DNA of 64,000 bases from Liquorilactobacillus oeni DSM 19972 (GTDB lineage: Bacteria; Bacillota; Bacilli; Lactobacillales; Lactobacillaceae): the NCBI RefSeq assembly GCF_001436275.1, contig NZ_AZEH01000039.1:673336-737335 (forward strand), written 5' to 3'. A program made the position numbers and the translations under genes. Shown here one piece after another: positions 55,488 to 63,754 of this stretch. Within the stretch, counting starts at the first letter, position 1. Each line of letters starts with the position of its first letter. A model generated the notes under the pieces. That model made no database searches. It was given only the letters and a program-made list of their open reading frames with translations, and was not told the DNA's origin.

Positions 55488-55530
55488 GCGAATGTTAAAT
55501 AACGTCATATTAAGCAAAATGCGAATGTTA
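55488..55530. promoter_or_regulatory. Direct repeat GCGAATGTTA between ybaK and guaC
   Basis: The ten-base box GCGAATGTTA occurs at 55488-55497 and 55521-55530, 33 bases apart (about three helical turns). The first copy lies inside a likely ybaK promoter spacer (-35 ATGACG, 17 bases, -10 TATAAT), and the second lies 25 bases upstream of the guaC -35. It resembles a purine-type operator, but no regulator is assigned. Confidence 0.5.
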
Positions 55531-55652
55531 TAGTTTTAATTCCATAATTCATTTGACTATAATCAAAATTTGTTGTAAATTTAACAGTGTTTGTGAGTTA
55601 ATAGACACTATCAACGAATTATATTGCTAATTAAGAATGTGAGGTTCTAGAA

Positions 55653-56630
55653 ATGCCTGTATTTGACTACGAAGATATCCAGCTTGTACCGAATAAATGT
55701 ATCATTAAAAGCCGCTCTGAAGTTGATACTACCGTTAAATTCGGACCTATGACATTTAAGATCCCAGTAGTTCCCGCTAATATGCAAACAATTATTGACG
55801 AACCGCTCGCGATCTGGCTTGCACAAAATGGATACTTTTACATTATGCATCGCTTTAATGAAGAAGAAAGATTACCCTTTGTAAAAAGAATGCATAAAAA
55901 AAATTTGTTTGCTTCAATTTCAGTTGGCGTAAAGAAAAAAGAATATGAGCTGATTGATGATTTAGCAAAACAGCAGTCCGTTCCCGAATATATTACAATT
56001 GATATTGCTCATGGACATGCTGATACTGTAATTGAAATGATCAAGTATATTAAGAAAAAATTACCTGGAGCATTTGTTATTGCTGGAAATGTCGGAACAC
56101 CTGAAGGCGTAAGAGAACTCGAAAATGCTGGCGCTGATGCTACAAAAGTTGGGATCGGTCCTGGAAAAGCTTGCATTACCAAACTTAAAACAGGTTTTGG
56201 AACCGGAGGATGGCAATTAGCTGCTGTTCGATTGTGTGCCAAAGCAGCAAGCAAACCAATCATTGCAGACGGCGGTATTCGTCATAATGGTGATATAGCA
56301 AAATCAGTTCGCTTCGGAGCTTCAATGTGTATGATCGGTTCATTATTTGCTGGTCACGAAGAAAGCCCTGGTGAAGTAATTATAGAAGACGGCAAAAAGT
56401 ATAAAACCTACTTTGGTTCAGCTTCTCAATACCAAAAGGGCCAGTATAAAAATGTAGAAGGTAAAAAATTACTAATACCTTATCGTGGCAGTATTGCTGG
56501 AACTTTACGCGAGATGCACGAAGATCTGCAATCATCTATTTCTTATGCTGGTGGCCGCGAACTTGCAGCACTTCGTAAAGTTGATTATGTAATAGTTAAA
56601 AATTCAATTTTTAACGGTGATAATATATAA
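55653..56630 (+). CDS. guaC: GMP reductase
   Basis: A 325-residue (beta/alpha)8 enzyme converting GMP to IMP with NADPH, balancing the adenine and guanine pools. The catalytic cysteine lies in [11 protein letters not shown] (Cys174), and NVGTPEG and [11 protein letters not shown] are the phosphate-binding loops; no CBS domains, as expected for GuaC rather than IMP dehydrogenase. It has its own promoter, no visible guanine riboswitch, and ends in a long hairpin. Confidence 0.96.
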   Translation: MPVFDYEDIQLVPNKCIIKSRSEVDTTVKFGPMTFKIPVVPANMQTIIDEPLAIWLAQNGYFYIMHRFNEEERLPFVKRMHKKNLFASISVGVKKKEYELIDDLAKQQSVPEYITIDIAHGHADTVIEMIKYIKKKLPGAFVIAGNVGTPEGVRELENAGADATKVGIGPGKACITKLKTGFGTGGWQLAAVRLCAKAASKPIIADGGIRHNGDIAKSVRFGASMCMIGSLFAGHEESPGEVIIEDGKKYKTYFGSASQYQKGQYKNVEGKKLLIPYRGSIAGTLREMHEDLQSSISYAGGRELAALRKVDYVIVKNSIFNGDNI

Positions 56631-56719
56631 GTTGTAGTAATAACAGTTTAAAAGCCATAGTCATATATGAAGGTAATTGACTAAAAAGCTGATGCGCGTT
56701 GCGTAATGTGTAAAGATTG

Positions 56720-56770
56720 AAACAGAGGAACTTGATCAAAAGTTGTATTTTGATCAAGCTCCTCTGTTTT
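56720..56770 (+). terminator. Bidirectional terminator after guaC
   Basis: A long stem AACAGAGGAACTTGATCAAA pairs with TTTTGATCAAGCTCCTCTGTT, followed by TTTT on the plus strand. It serves guaC and the opposing IIA gene, and belongs to the recurrent hairpin family only loosely. Confidence 0.8.
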
Positions 56771-56791
56771 AATCTACAATATACGTATTAA

Positions 56792-56907
56792 CATGCTTCA
56801 ATAGTCAGCCTCTTCCGCTTAGCCACGAATTACTCAAAGTCAAATTCAGACTATGCTTGTAATTCGCAGTTAATGCTCAAAGCCTAACGACTATTGGTAT
56901 ACTCTCT
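56792..56907. repeat. Composite palindromic intergenic repeat, copy 3
   Basis: A ~116 bp imperfect palindrome with arms CTTCAATAGTCAG and ACGACTATTGG and the internal conserved block TCAAATTCAGACTATG. It lies 21 bases from the terminator hairpin at 56720-56770. No gene lies in the rest of the 56631-56985 gap. Confidence 0.8.
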
Positions 56908-56985
56908 TTTTGTTCCAAAAAAGAAATTTAAATTAAAACTTTATAATGTCTAAATAAACTGCTAAAGATCAAAACTCTTCAAGTA

Positions 56986-57342
56986 TTATAAATATTTGAT
57001 TACACTGCCAACGTGAATTTTCGGCATTTTGTAGGGTTTAAGGTATATCCCGTTATGCTGTGTTTTTTCCGGCACTTCCTCAAAAAAAAGAGTTGCGTGC
57101 CCAATCATTTCCATATTACTTTGCACTAGCTGACCTACATGTGTGATCTCATAAACCTGATCATCTATACTCAGTTGATGTTTTGCTTGAAACTGATACC
57201 CATTATTTTGGGGCTCAGTAAAGCGTTGAACAACGGATACGCGTCTTAATTGAGTTGAAGCTGTTTCATCAAATAAAATCAACAGGTTATCATTTTCTGA
57301 AACTGCTTCCGGTCCGATTTCAACAACTTTTGCTTTTAGCAT
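56986..57342 (-). CDS. Orphan PTS glucitol/sorbitol-type IIA protein
   Basis: A 118-residue single-domain protein whose VVEIGPEAVSENDNLLILF start and HVGQLVQSNMEMIGHATLFF centre match the GutA/SrlB IIA family. By memory of the Escherichia coli protein, the phosphorylated His43 would align with Gln here (RRVSVVQRF), so phosphotransfer may be lost. No IIB/IIC or sorbitol enzymes are nearby. It may have a regulatory role instead of sugar transport. Confidence 0.8.
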   Translation of the reverse strand: MLKAKVVEIGPEAVSENDNLLILFDETASTQLRRVSVVQRFTEPQNNGYQFQAKHQLSIDDQVYEITHVGQLVQSNMEMIGHATLFFEEVPEKTQHNGIYLKPYKMPKIHVGSVIKYL

Positions 57343-57475
57343 ACTCTCGACTCCTTTTATTCAATGTTTGAACAGTTACATTGTAACATAAACATTGAGT
57401 TTCTTACCAAAACTGCTATTCAATTTATTAACTATGCTATACTTTAATTATAATACTGACGGGAGGTTGAATTCT

Positions 57476-58504
57476 TTGAAACAAACCCTTTTCTTCGGCA
57501 CATATACTAAAAAAAGCTCAGTTGGTATCTATCGTTCTGAACTAGATACACAAAAAGCGCATTTAAGTTTACCGAGCGCGTTCATTCAGATCGAAAACCC
57601 CACATATCTGCAAACAACTTCAACTGGCAACCTATATACAGTTTCAAAAAAGGGAAAAAAAGGCGGAGTCGCTGGTTTTTCTTTTGGAAGCAATAATGCT
57701 AGCCCACAGTTTGTTTCCGAAGTACTTACAACTGGAGCACCTCCTTGCTATGTTGGATGGGACCATGAAAGAAAAATGGTTTACACAGCGAACTTTCACA
57801 AGGGTACTTTAAATATTTTTAAAACACTTGATGGAAAATTAGTTCAGCTTAAAGAAATTAAATATACTGGACATGGACCGCGTAAAGAACAAGATCAAGC
57901 ACGCATTCATTATGCTGATCTAACACCTGATAGAAGACTTATAGTTTGTGATCTGGGCAGCGATTGCGTTTACCTTTATGATTTTACCGACACTAAATTA
58001 AAACTTGCTTCTACGTATAAAACTGAACCGGGTTTTGCACCGCGCCACATTGTTTTCCACCCGAATCAAAAGTTTGCCTTTTTAGTAGGGGAATTAAGTA
58101 ATCAAGTCTCTGTTTTAGAATATGATAAAAAAAGCGGTTGTTTGAGACACAAGTCCACTCTTTCAACTTTACCATCGCAGTGGCAAGGACAAAATGGCGC
58201 AGCTGCTGTCAGAATTTCAAAAGATGGAAACTTCCTTTACGTCTCTAATCGTGGTCATAATTCAATCGCAATCTTCTCCATTGCACCTGATGGCACTTTG
58301 AAACAAATTGGATTCACACCTGTCCAAGGAGAATTTCCACGCGACTTTGCGTTAGATCCCACAGACCACTTTTTGGTTGTCGTAAATCAAAAAACAAATA
58401 ATGCTACTCTTTTCGAACGTTCGCTAAAAACCGGCCAGCTTATTTGCAAACAAAAAGATATTCCAGTCCCAGAAGGTGTTTGTGTTTCTTTTTCAAAATT
58501 TTAA
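57476..58504 (+). CDS. pgl: Lactonase family beta-propeller protein (6-phosphogluconolactonase type)
   Basis: A 342-residue seven-bladed propeller of the YkgB/Pgl family, which hydrolyses 6-phosphogluconolactone in some bacteria. Repeated FGTYT, YVSNRGHNSIAIF and FPRDFALDPT blades are typical. The start is TTG at 57476, nine bases after GGGAGG; the frame upstream lies in the promoter. Whether it acts in the pentose phosphate pathway or on another lactone is not decided by sequence. Confidence 0.88.
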   Translation: MKQTLFFGTYTKKSSVGIYRSELDTQKAHLSLPSAFIQIENPTYLQTTSTGNLYTVSKKGKKGGVAGFSFGSNNASPQFVSEVLTTGAPPCYVGWDHERKMVYTANFHKGTLNIFKTLDGKLVQLKEIKYTGHGPRKEQDQARIHYADLTPDRRLIVCDLGSDCVYLYDFTDTKLKLASTYKTEPGFAPRHIVFHPNQKFAFLVGELSNQVSVLEYDKKSGCLRHKSTLSTLPSQWQGQNGAAAVRISKDGNFLYVSNRGHNSIAIFSIAPDGTLKQIGFTPVQGEFPRDFALDPTDHFLVVVNQKTNNATLFERSLKTGQLICKQKDIPVPEGVCVSFSKF

Positions 58505-58604
58505 ACAAATTGCTTGTAAGTTTGTATCCAAGTCAACAATGATTGCAAACATTTTTTTCTATAGCTAATTCAGATATTGAAACACCCTAATTCGCACATT
58601 ATAG

Positions 58605-58652
58605 GTTAAAAAGGCTGCGTCAAAAACTTATGTTTTGGCTCAGCCTTTTTTG
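58605..58652 (+). terminator. Bidirectional terminator between the lactonase gene and mgtE
   Basis: AAAAAGGCTGCGTCAAAAAC pairs with GTTTTGGCTCAGCCTTTTTT around a four-base loop, with T runs on both strands. Confidence 0.88.
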
Positions 58653-58678
58653 CATTCTCTTGCATTTTCCATATTAGC

Positions 58679-58792
58679 GTGTTTCAATAGTCAGCTTTTC
58701 CACTTAAACATGAATTGCTCATAATCAAATTCAGACTATGTTCGTAATTCGCAATTAATGTTCAAAGCCTGATGACTATTGGCGCACTCTCC
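58679..58792. repeat. Composite palindromic intergenic repeat, copy 4
   Basis: A 114 bp imperfect palindrome starting GTGTTTCAATAGTCAGC and ending TGACTATTGGCGCAC, with inner arms GAATTGC and GCAATTA and the conserved block TCAAATTCAGACTATG. It lies 27 bases from the terminator hairpin at 58605-58652. Confidence 0.82.
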
Positions 58793-58797
58793 TTTTT

Positions 58798-60174
58798 TTA
58801 ATTTCCTGTACCTGTAATAAACGAAAGAAATAGGCCTGCAATATTAAAATAGATCAATACTGAAGTCAAATCACTTAATGTAGAAATAAAAGGACCTGAA
58901 GCCACAGCAGGATCAAATCCCAACTTATCCATTACTATCGGAATAAGGCTGCCAGCCAAATTAGCCACAATAATTGCGCACATCATTGCCAAGCCGATCA
59001 CTAGTCCCAAAATAAAGTTGTTTTTCCATAAACCGACAATTACAAATATGGTTAACCCAGTCACCAACCCGATCACTAGTCCAGTTATAGCTTCTGTAAA
59101 AATAGTGCGCATTATAGTCTTGGTATCGTCATCCTTATAAGCAAGCTTGCGAACAGCAACTGCCAAACTTTGTGTTCCGGCATTCCCAGCCGTCCCTGTA
59201 ATAGAAGAAATAAAAACAGCCAGAATACTTGCTTCACTTACCAACTGCTCATAATGAGAAATTAGTGTTGCTGTCGACATTCCTAAAAAAAGAAGTGTAA
59301 CAAGCCAAGGAAGCCTTTTTTTTGCTGCTTTGAACGGATCATCCGGGCTATCTTCAATATCAACACCGGCAAGTCCTGAATAATCTTCTGCAGATTCTTC
59401 ATCAATAACATCAATAATATCATCAACTGTTATAATTCCAATTAGCTTATTATCGTAGTCTGTGACCGGAATAGCCAAAAAATTGTAGTCTCTGATAGTT
59501 TTTGCAACATCCTCTTGGTCTTCGTCAACTTTCACAGACTTTACCTGGTCGTTCATGATATCTCTGATTAAAGCATCATCATCACTAATCAATAACTGTC
59601 TTAATGTAACAACTCCAATCAGCTTTTCATCATCATCAATTACATATGCGTAATAGATTGTTTCTGCTTCTTTAGCCTCTTTTTTCAACACATGCAGACC
59701 TGAACGGGCAGTTTGATTACCAACTATTTTGACAAGCTCCGTTGCCATAATTGAACCAGCTGTTTTATCCTCGTAATGAAGCATCTCTTTAATTTCATCA
59801 GATTTTTCCCGAGGCATTAAGCGTAAGTAGTTTGCTAAATTTTTTTTCTCTGCAAATGCAAGAATATCAACTGCATTATCAGTATACATTTGAGTAATAA
59901 CTGCGGCAGCATAGTTTGGTGTCATTTCATCAAAGTAACTAATTACCCTTTCTGGTTCTTCTTCAATTGCATTAAAAGTTGCACCTAATTCTTCAGGAGT
60001 CAAGTAACGGTATACACGTGCACGCTGCTTTTTTGTTAATTCAATGAAGATCTGTGCTTGTTCATAAACATGCAAAACCAAAAAGACATTTCTAAATTTG
60101 GTTGCTTGCTGCTGTTCCAAAAGGCTAATGATTTTCTCTTGATTCAGTAAATCATTTTGCTTGTTCTCGCCCAC
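58798..60174 (-). CDS. mgtE: Magnesium transporter MgtE
   Basis: A 458-residue Mg2+ channel: N-terminal MgtE superhelical domain (about 15-130), two CBS domains (about 130-260) that sense magnesium and close the gate, and about five membrane helices in the C-terminal part (about 285-458) with the conserved VASGPFISTLSD pore segment. The start is GTG at 60174, eight bases after GAGG, overlapping the rluD-like gene by 23 bases. No M-box riboswitch was seen; it is the last gene of the relQ operon. Confidence 0.94.
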   Translation of the reverse strand: MGENKQNDLLNQEKIISLLEQQQATKFRNVFLVLHVYEQAQIFIELTKKQRARVYRYLTPEELGATFNAIEEEPERVISYFDEMTPNYAAAVITQMYTDNAVDILAFAEKKNLANYLRLMPREKSDEIKEMLHYEDKTAGSIMATELVKIVGNQTARSGLHVLKKEAKEAETIYYAYVIDDDEKLIGVVTLRQLLISDDDALIRDIMNDQVKSVKVDEDQEDVAKTIRDYNFLAIPVTDYDNKLIGIITVDDIIDVIDEESAEDYSGLAGVDIEDSPDDPFKAAKKRLPWLVTLLFLGMSTATLISHYEQLVSEASILAVFISSITGTAGNAGTQSLAVAVRKLAYKDDDTKTIMRTIFTEAITGLVIGLVTGLTIFVIVGLWKNNFILGLVIGLAMMCAIIVANLAGSLIPIVMDKLGFDPAVASGPFISTLSDLTSVLIYFNIAGLFLSFITGTGN

Positions 60175-61078
60175 GTGATCCACCTCGCTGTTTTTTTCTT
60201 TTAAAGTAACTTTCCAGGTCTTCAGGTAAACCACAAGTAATTTCAATCATTTTTTTCTTAAATGGATGAAAAAAAGTAACTTTTTGGCAGTGCAACGCCT
60301 GTCTTTGCAGAGGCATTTCAATTCTACCACCATACAAAGTATCTCCGACCAGCGGGTGTCCGATATAGGCACTGTGTACCCTGATTTGATGTGTCTTTCC
60401 TGTATGAAGGCTAACTTTACACAAAGTAGCATCGTTAAATTCTGCCATTTTCCACATTTCCGTACTTGCTCTCTTACCTGTTAAAATAACTTGGCGCTTA
60501 ATAAAAGACTTAGGATCCCGTCCAAGTGGCAGCTCAAGAGTAAAGTGGTCGGCTTTAATTATTCCTGACAAAAGAGCCAGATAAATTTTCTTAATTTGAT
60601 GTTTTTTTAGCTGCTCGTCAAGCAGCGAGTGTGCATAACGATGTTTACCAATTAGAACAACTCCTGAAGTATCCCGGTCAAGACGCGTAGCAATATGAGG
60701 AATAATACCATGATAGCCCCGTAAGAGGTAGTAGCCCCAAACTCGGTTAATCAAGGAATCGTCAGGATATAAAAAAGACGGAATAGATGCCACTCCTGCC
60801 GGTTTATTGATAATCAAAAAGTCACGATCTTCATATAGAATATCTAGCGGCACGTAAGAAGGTGTAAGATCCCATTTGCTTTTTTCAACAGGTAACAACA
60901 ACGTAAGACTATCAGCAGTATTCATCTTATCAACTTTTCGACCGGGCAGCCCATTAAGTAAAATATTTCCTCCGCAAGAGCGGACATGAGACAGCAAACG
61001 TCGTGAAACTCCCCTTTTCTTAAGAAATGTCTTCACCTTAATAGGTGCTTTGCCATCATAAACCCAATTAATTTGCAT
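60152..61078 (-). CDS. RluD-family pseudouridine synthase
   Basis: A 308-residue RNA pseudouridine synthase. An S4-like N-terminal region precedes the catalytic domain with [10 protein letters not shown] (catalytic Asp). The C-terminal [12 protein letters not shown] motif is intact. The ATG at 61078 overlaps the nadK stop by 11 bases. The exact rRNA or tRNA site is not predictable; the position after nadK matches YjbO of Bacillus. Confidence 0.92.
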   Translation of the reverse strand: MQINWVYDGKAPIKVKTFLKKRGVSRRLLSHVRSCGGNILLNGLPGRKVDKMNTADSLTLLLPVEKSKWDLTPSYVPLDILYEDRDFLIINKPAGVASIPSFLYPDDSLINRVWGYYLLRGYHGIIPHIATRLDRDTSGVVLIGKHRYAHSLLDEQLKKHQIKKIYLALLSGIIKADHFTLELPLGRDPKSFIKRQVILTGKRASTEMWKMAEFNDATLCKVSLHTGKTHQIRVHSAYIGHPLVGDTLYGGRIEMPLQRQALHCQKVTFFHPFKKKMIEITCGLPEDLESYFKRKKQRGGSRGREQAK

Positions 61079-61874
61079 AATCTGAACCGATAAAAGCATC
61101 CTGAACTCGTTGCCAAAACTGCATATGACGATATTTAGCAAAATGAATACTTTTCTTAGAAATTTTAAATCTAAGCTGAGAAACTTGTTTACTATGAAAA
61201 CTGTTCTGATCAATAGTCAGCAAGTAGTCGCTTTCACGTGCAGGAATCAGTGTTATCCAGTCATTAGGAGCAATAATCATAGGTGAACTAAGCGTACGGA
61301 AAACACGATTATTGATCGAACTGATTTCAGCAATCTGCAAAACTTTCAAATTAGGATGAATAACCGCACCACCCAAAGACTTATTATATGCAGTTGAACC
61401 AGATGGTGTAGACACGCAAAGACCATCACCGCGAAATCTTTCAAACCGCTCTCCACCAATGTACACATCGGCCACCATTGTGGCACTTCCTCTTTTTAAT
61501 GTTGCTTCATTCAGTGCTAAAAAATTTTCTGGTTTCGCTTTATCTGCGTACGTTACTCGAACATCCAAAAGAGGATAACTGATCGACTGACCATTATCAG
61601 ATTGCAAACTGATCACAAGATCATCAATTTCATCATCGCGCCAATCTGTATAAAAACCAAGATGGCCCGTATGAACACCGACAAAACGGACTGAATCTAG
61701 CAACGCACTGTATTTGTGAAAAGCAGAAAGCAAAGTTCCATCTCCGCCCACAGTAACAACGATATCCGGGCTTTTTTCATCAAAAATAAAATGTGTGTCC
61801 TCGAACTTTTGCCGCAGCTTTTGACTAACACTTCTTGATAATCGTTCGTCATTTGCAAAAATCGCAATTTTCAT
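61068..61874 (-). CDS. nadK: NAD kinase
   Basis: A 268-residue NAD kinase that makes NADP from NAD and ATP. The GGDGT motif is at 43-47 and the downstream segment [20 protein letters not shown] binds NAD. It lies between relQ and the rluD-like gene, the usual Firmicutes order. Confidence 0.96.
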   Translation of the reverse strand: MKIAIFANDERLSRSVSQKLRQKFEDTHFIFDEKSPDIVVTVGGDGTLLSAFHKYSALLDSVRFVGVHTGHLGFYTDWRDDEIDDLVISLQSDNGQSISYPLLDVRVTYADKAKPENFLALNEATLKRGSATMVADVYIGGERFERFRGDGLCVSTPSGSTAYNKSLGGAVIHPNLKVLQIAEISSINNRVFRTLSSPMIIAPNDWITLIPARESDYLLTIDQNSFHSKQVSQLRFKISKKSIHFAKYRHMQFWQRVQDAFIGSDYAN

Positions 61875-61962
61875 ATTTTACCTCTTTTATTCGCATCCAT
61901 ACTAGTTATATCATTATTATTACACTTATTTTTAGTAAAATAAAACAGTTTACGCATTATTT

Positions 61963-62595
61963 TCATTTTTCTTCATTATATCTGTGGTAAGAAAAAACTT
62001 CCTGTGCTTCTTTAATCTCACTGCGAATTGCAGACATCTCTTGATCCAGTTGAAAAGCAGCTTCTGCGGCTCTTTGCAGTCGTTGATTCAGTTCCTGTGG
62101 AAAATTGCCTCTATACTTGTAGTTTAAAGAATGCTCTATAGTAGCCCAAAAATTCATTGCTAAAGTCCTAATCTGGATCTCAGCAAGAATAACCTTTCTT
62201 CCTTCGATCATCTCTACAGGGTACTTAACCACTATATGATATGAACGATAGCCGCTGACCTTCTTATTTGCGATATAGTCACGTTCTTCTACGACATTTA
62301 AATCACGCCTTTTACGAATTAATTTTACTAACTGATAGATATCATCCACAAACTGGCACATAATTCTAATTCCTGCAATATCTTCCATGCTGTTTTCAAG
62401 TGTTGCTGAATCAATCTGTCTGCGTTCCATTTTCTCTAAAATGCTACCAACGGGCTTTACTCTGCCGACTACAAGTTCAATTGGCACATGTTTTCTCGCT
62501 GCTGCATATTGTTTTTTTAATGACAAAAATTTTGTTGTCAGTTCTGACACAGCTTGTTCATAAGGCAGTAAAAAGTTTGACCATTTTTTATCCAC
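61963..62595 (-). CDS. relQ: Small alarmone synthetase RelQ
   Basis: A 210-residue GTP pyrophosphokinase-family protein of the RelQ/YjbM class; it makes (p)ppGpp from GTP or GDP and ATP and lacks hydrolase and TGS/ACT domains. GRVKPVGSILEKMER, MEDIAGIRIMCQF and YRSYHIVVKYP are the synthetase motifs. Starts with GTG after AGAGGG (seven bases). It is divergent from spxH. Confidence 0.94.
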   Translation of the reverse strand: MDKKWSNFLLPYEQAVSELTTKFLSLKKQYAAARKHVPIELVVGRVKPVGSILEKMERRQIDSATLENSMEDIAGIRIMCQFVDDIYQLVKLIRKRRDLNVVEERDYIANKKVSGYRSYHIVVKYPVEMIEGRKVILAEIQIRTLAMNFWATIEHSLNYKYRGNFPQELNQRLQRAAEAAFQLDQEMSAIRSEIKEAQEVFSYHRYNEEK

Positions 62596-62708
62596 GTTTA
62601 TTCCCTCTAACGTAATTAGTGATATCCTAAGCAAGTTTAACATAAGCGCTTAAAAGAATACCAAACTTCTTTTCCATTTCTTTGCAGAAAACTTGGGCAC
62701 AATCATTG

Positions 62709-62722
62709 AAAAAAAAAAAAAA
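62709..62722. repeat. Tract of 14 adenines between relQ and spxH
   Basis: An uninterrupted run of 14 A lies in the divergent promoter region, about 70 bases before spxH. It may act as a promoter-upstream A tract or vary in length by slipped pairing. Confidence 0.8.
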
Positions 62723-62790
62723 TTTGTTAAAGTAAAGTTAGTACTTTAGCAAACACAGTCGTGTAAAAAAGTCGTGCGGAGGAAATCGTT

Positions 62791-63423
62791 GTGCTTGAAA
62801 TCTATTTATTTATTAATCCAGTTGGAAGTCAGTGTTACCAGTCAGAAAAAAACATCTTAAGACTTGTTGACCCGCTTGACAATGAAGTGCGGTTTCGTTT
62901 TGTTCCCTTCTTGAATCTTAATACGGTAACTGCAATTATGAATGCCCGTCATCTCCCATTAAATGATCTTAAGATCAGAAATAAAATTTTTAATATCGTT
63001 TACCAAGCAGCTCTAGATTACAAAGCAGCCCTTTTCCAAGGAAGCCGTAGAGGCAGAAATTATCTTCTCAATGTTCAAAAACATATTATTGAGTACGGGG
63101 AAGATTATTGCGATGAAATTATTTTAGAAGTTGCAAAGAAAAGTAATCTCGACCTTGAGATGTTCCAAAAAGACCGTGTGTCAAAATTTACAGTGGAATC
63201 TTTCAAACGTGATCAGCAAATGGCTGCCGAAATGAAAATACAGTCACATCCAACTGCAGTTCTTTATGACTTAGACAAGTTCGATTTTGGTGTTTCATTT
63301 ACTGATTGTGCTTCATATGATTTACTCAAAGACTTATGCACTGGTAAGTTTAATACTCAGTTGATTTCAACCAAAAAGGGTGAATCAAAATACAAAGAAC
63401 ATCCTTCAATTCACATTCTTTGA
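62791..63423 (+). CDS. spxH: ClpXP adaptor SpxH (YjbH), DsbA-family fold
   Basis: A 210-residue DsbA-superfamily protein of the YjbH/SpxH type, which in Bacillus brings Spx to ClpXP for degradation. The start region LFINPVGSQCYQSEK has a single Cys (Cys15) where a CxxC-type redox site could be, so it is unlikely to be an oxidoreductase. GTG start behind GGAGGA. It faces the relQ-nadK-rluD operon, the classic arrangement. Confidence 0.9.
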   Translation: MLEIYLFINPVGSQCYQSEKNILRLVDPLDNEVRFRFVPFLNLNTVTAIMNARHLPLNDLKIRNKIFNIVYQAALDYKAALFQGSRRGRNYLLNVQKHIIEYGEDYCDEIILEVAKKSNLDLEMFQKDRVSKFTVESFKRDQQMAAEMKIQSHPTAVLYDLDKFDFGVSFTDCASYDLLKDLCTGKFNTQLISTKKGESKYKEHPSIHIL

Positions 63424-63447
63424 TTCTCATTTAATATAAGCAAAATT

Positions 63448-63499
63448 AGGCCTAGTCCAAAAGTGCATCGCAAAGAGCACTCCGGATCAGGCCTTTTTT
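63448..63499 (+). terminator. Intrinsic terminator after spxH
   Basis: AGGCCTAGTCC pairs with GGATCAGGCCT, with an inner hairpin GTGC/GCAC, followed by six T on the plus strand. Confidence 0.8.
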
Positions 63500-63754
63500 A
63501 TTTATTACGATACTTAGCAATAATTTTTTTGCATGCTAAATTTATATATAACAAAAATTCATTCCAGAATTCTTTACCTAACTCTGATTATATGCACACA
63601 AGTGCTACTCTACATTGATTGCGCGTTATAAACATGACATATGCTGAAATCAGAATCGTTCTGGTCTTAAAAATAGCTTTTACTTATGGGTAATTTTTCC
63701 CTCAAAAAACTTTAAAATTATTTTTAAATGACTTGAACCAATTTAAACTTAAAA
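63500..63754. other. Non-coding gap between spxH and the right-edge gene
   Basis: AT-rich, no plausible gene, riboswitch or repeat copy recognised. Confidence 0.4.

Noticed and set aside
55447-55652. Possible guanine riboswitch before guaC
   Set aside because: No purine riboswitch core or P1/P2/P3 arrangement is visible; only the direct repeat and promoter elements are found.
22305-58792. CRISPR array from the recurring hairpin and palindrome
   Set aside because: Copies are kilobases apart, in both orientations, and separated by genes; no regular spacer pattern or cas genes exist.
60175-60300. Possible M-box riboswitch for mgtE
   Set aside because: mgtE overlaps the upstream rluD-like gene by 23 bases, leaving no leader; no M-box elements are seen.
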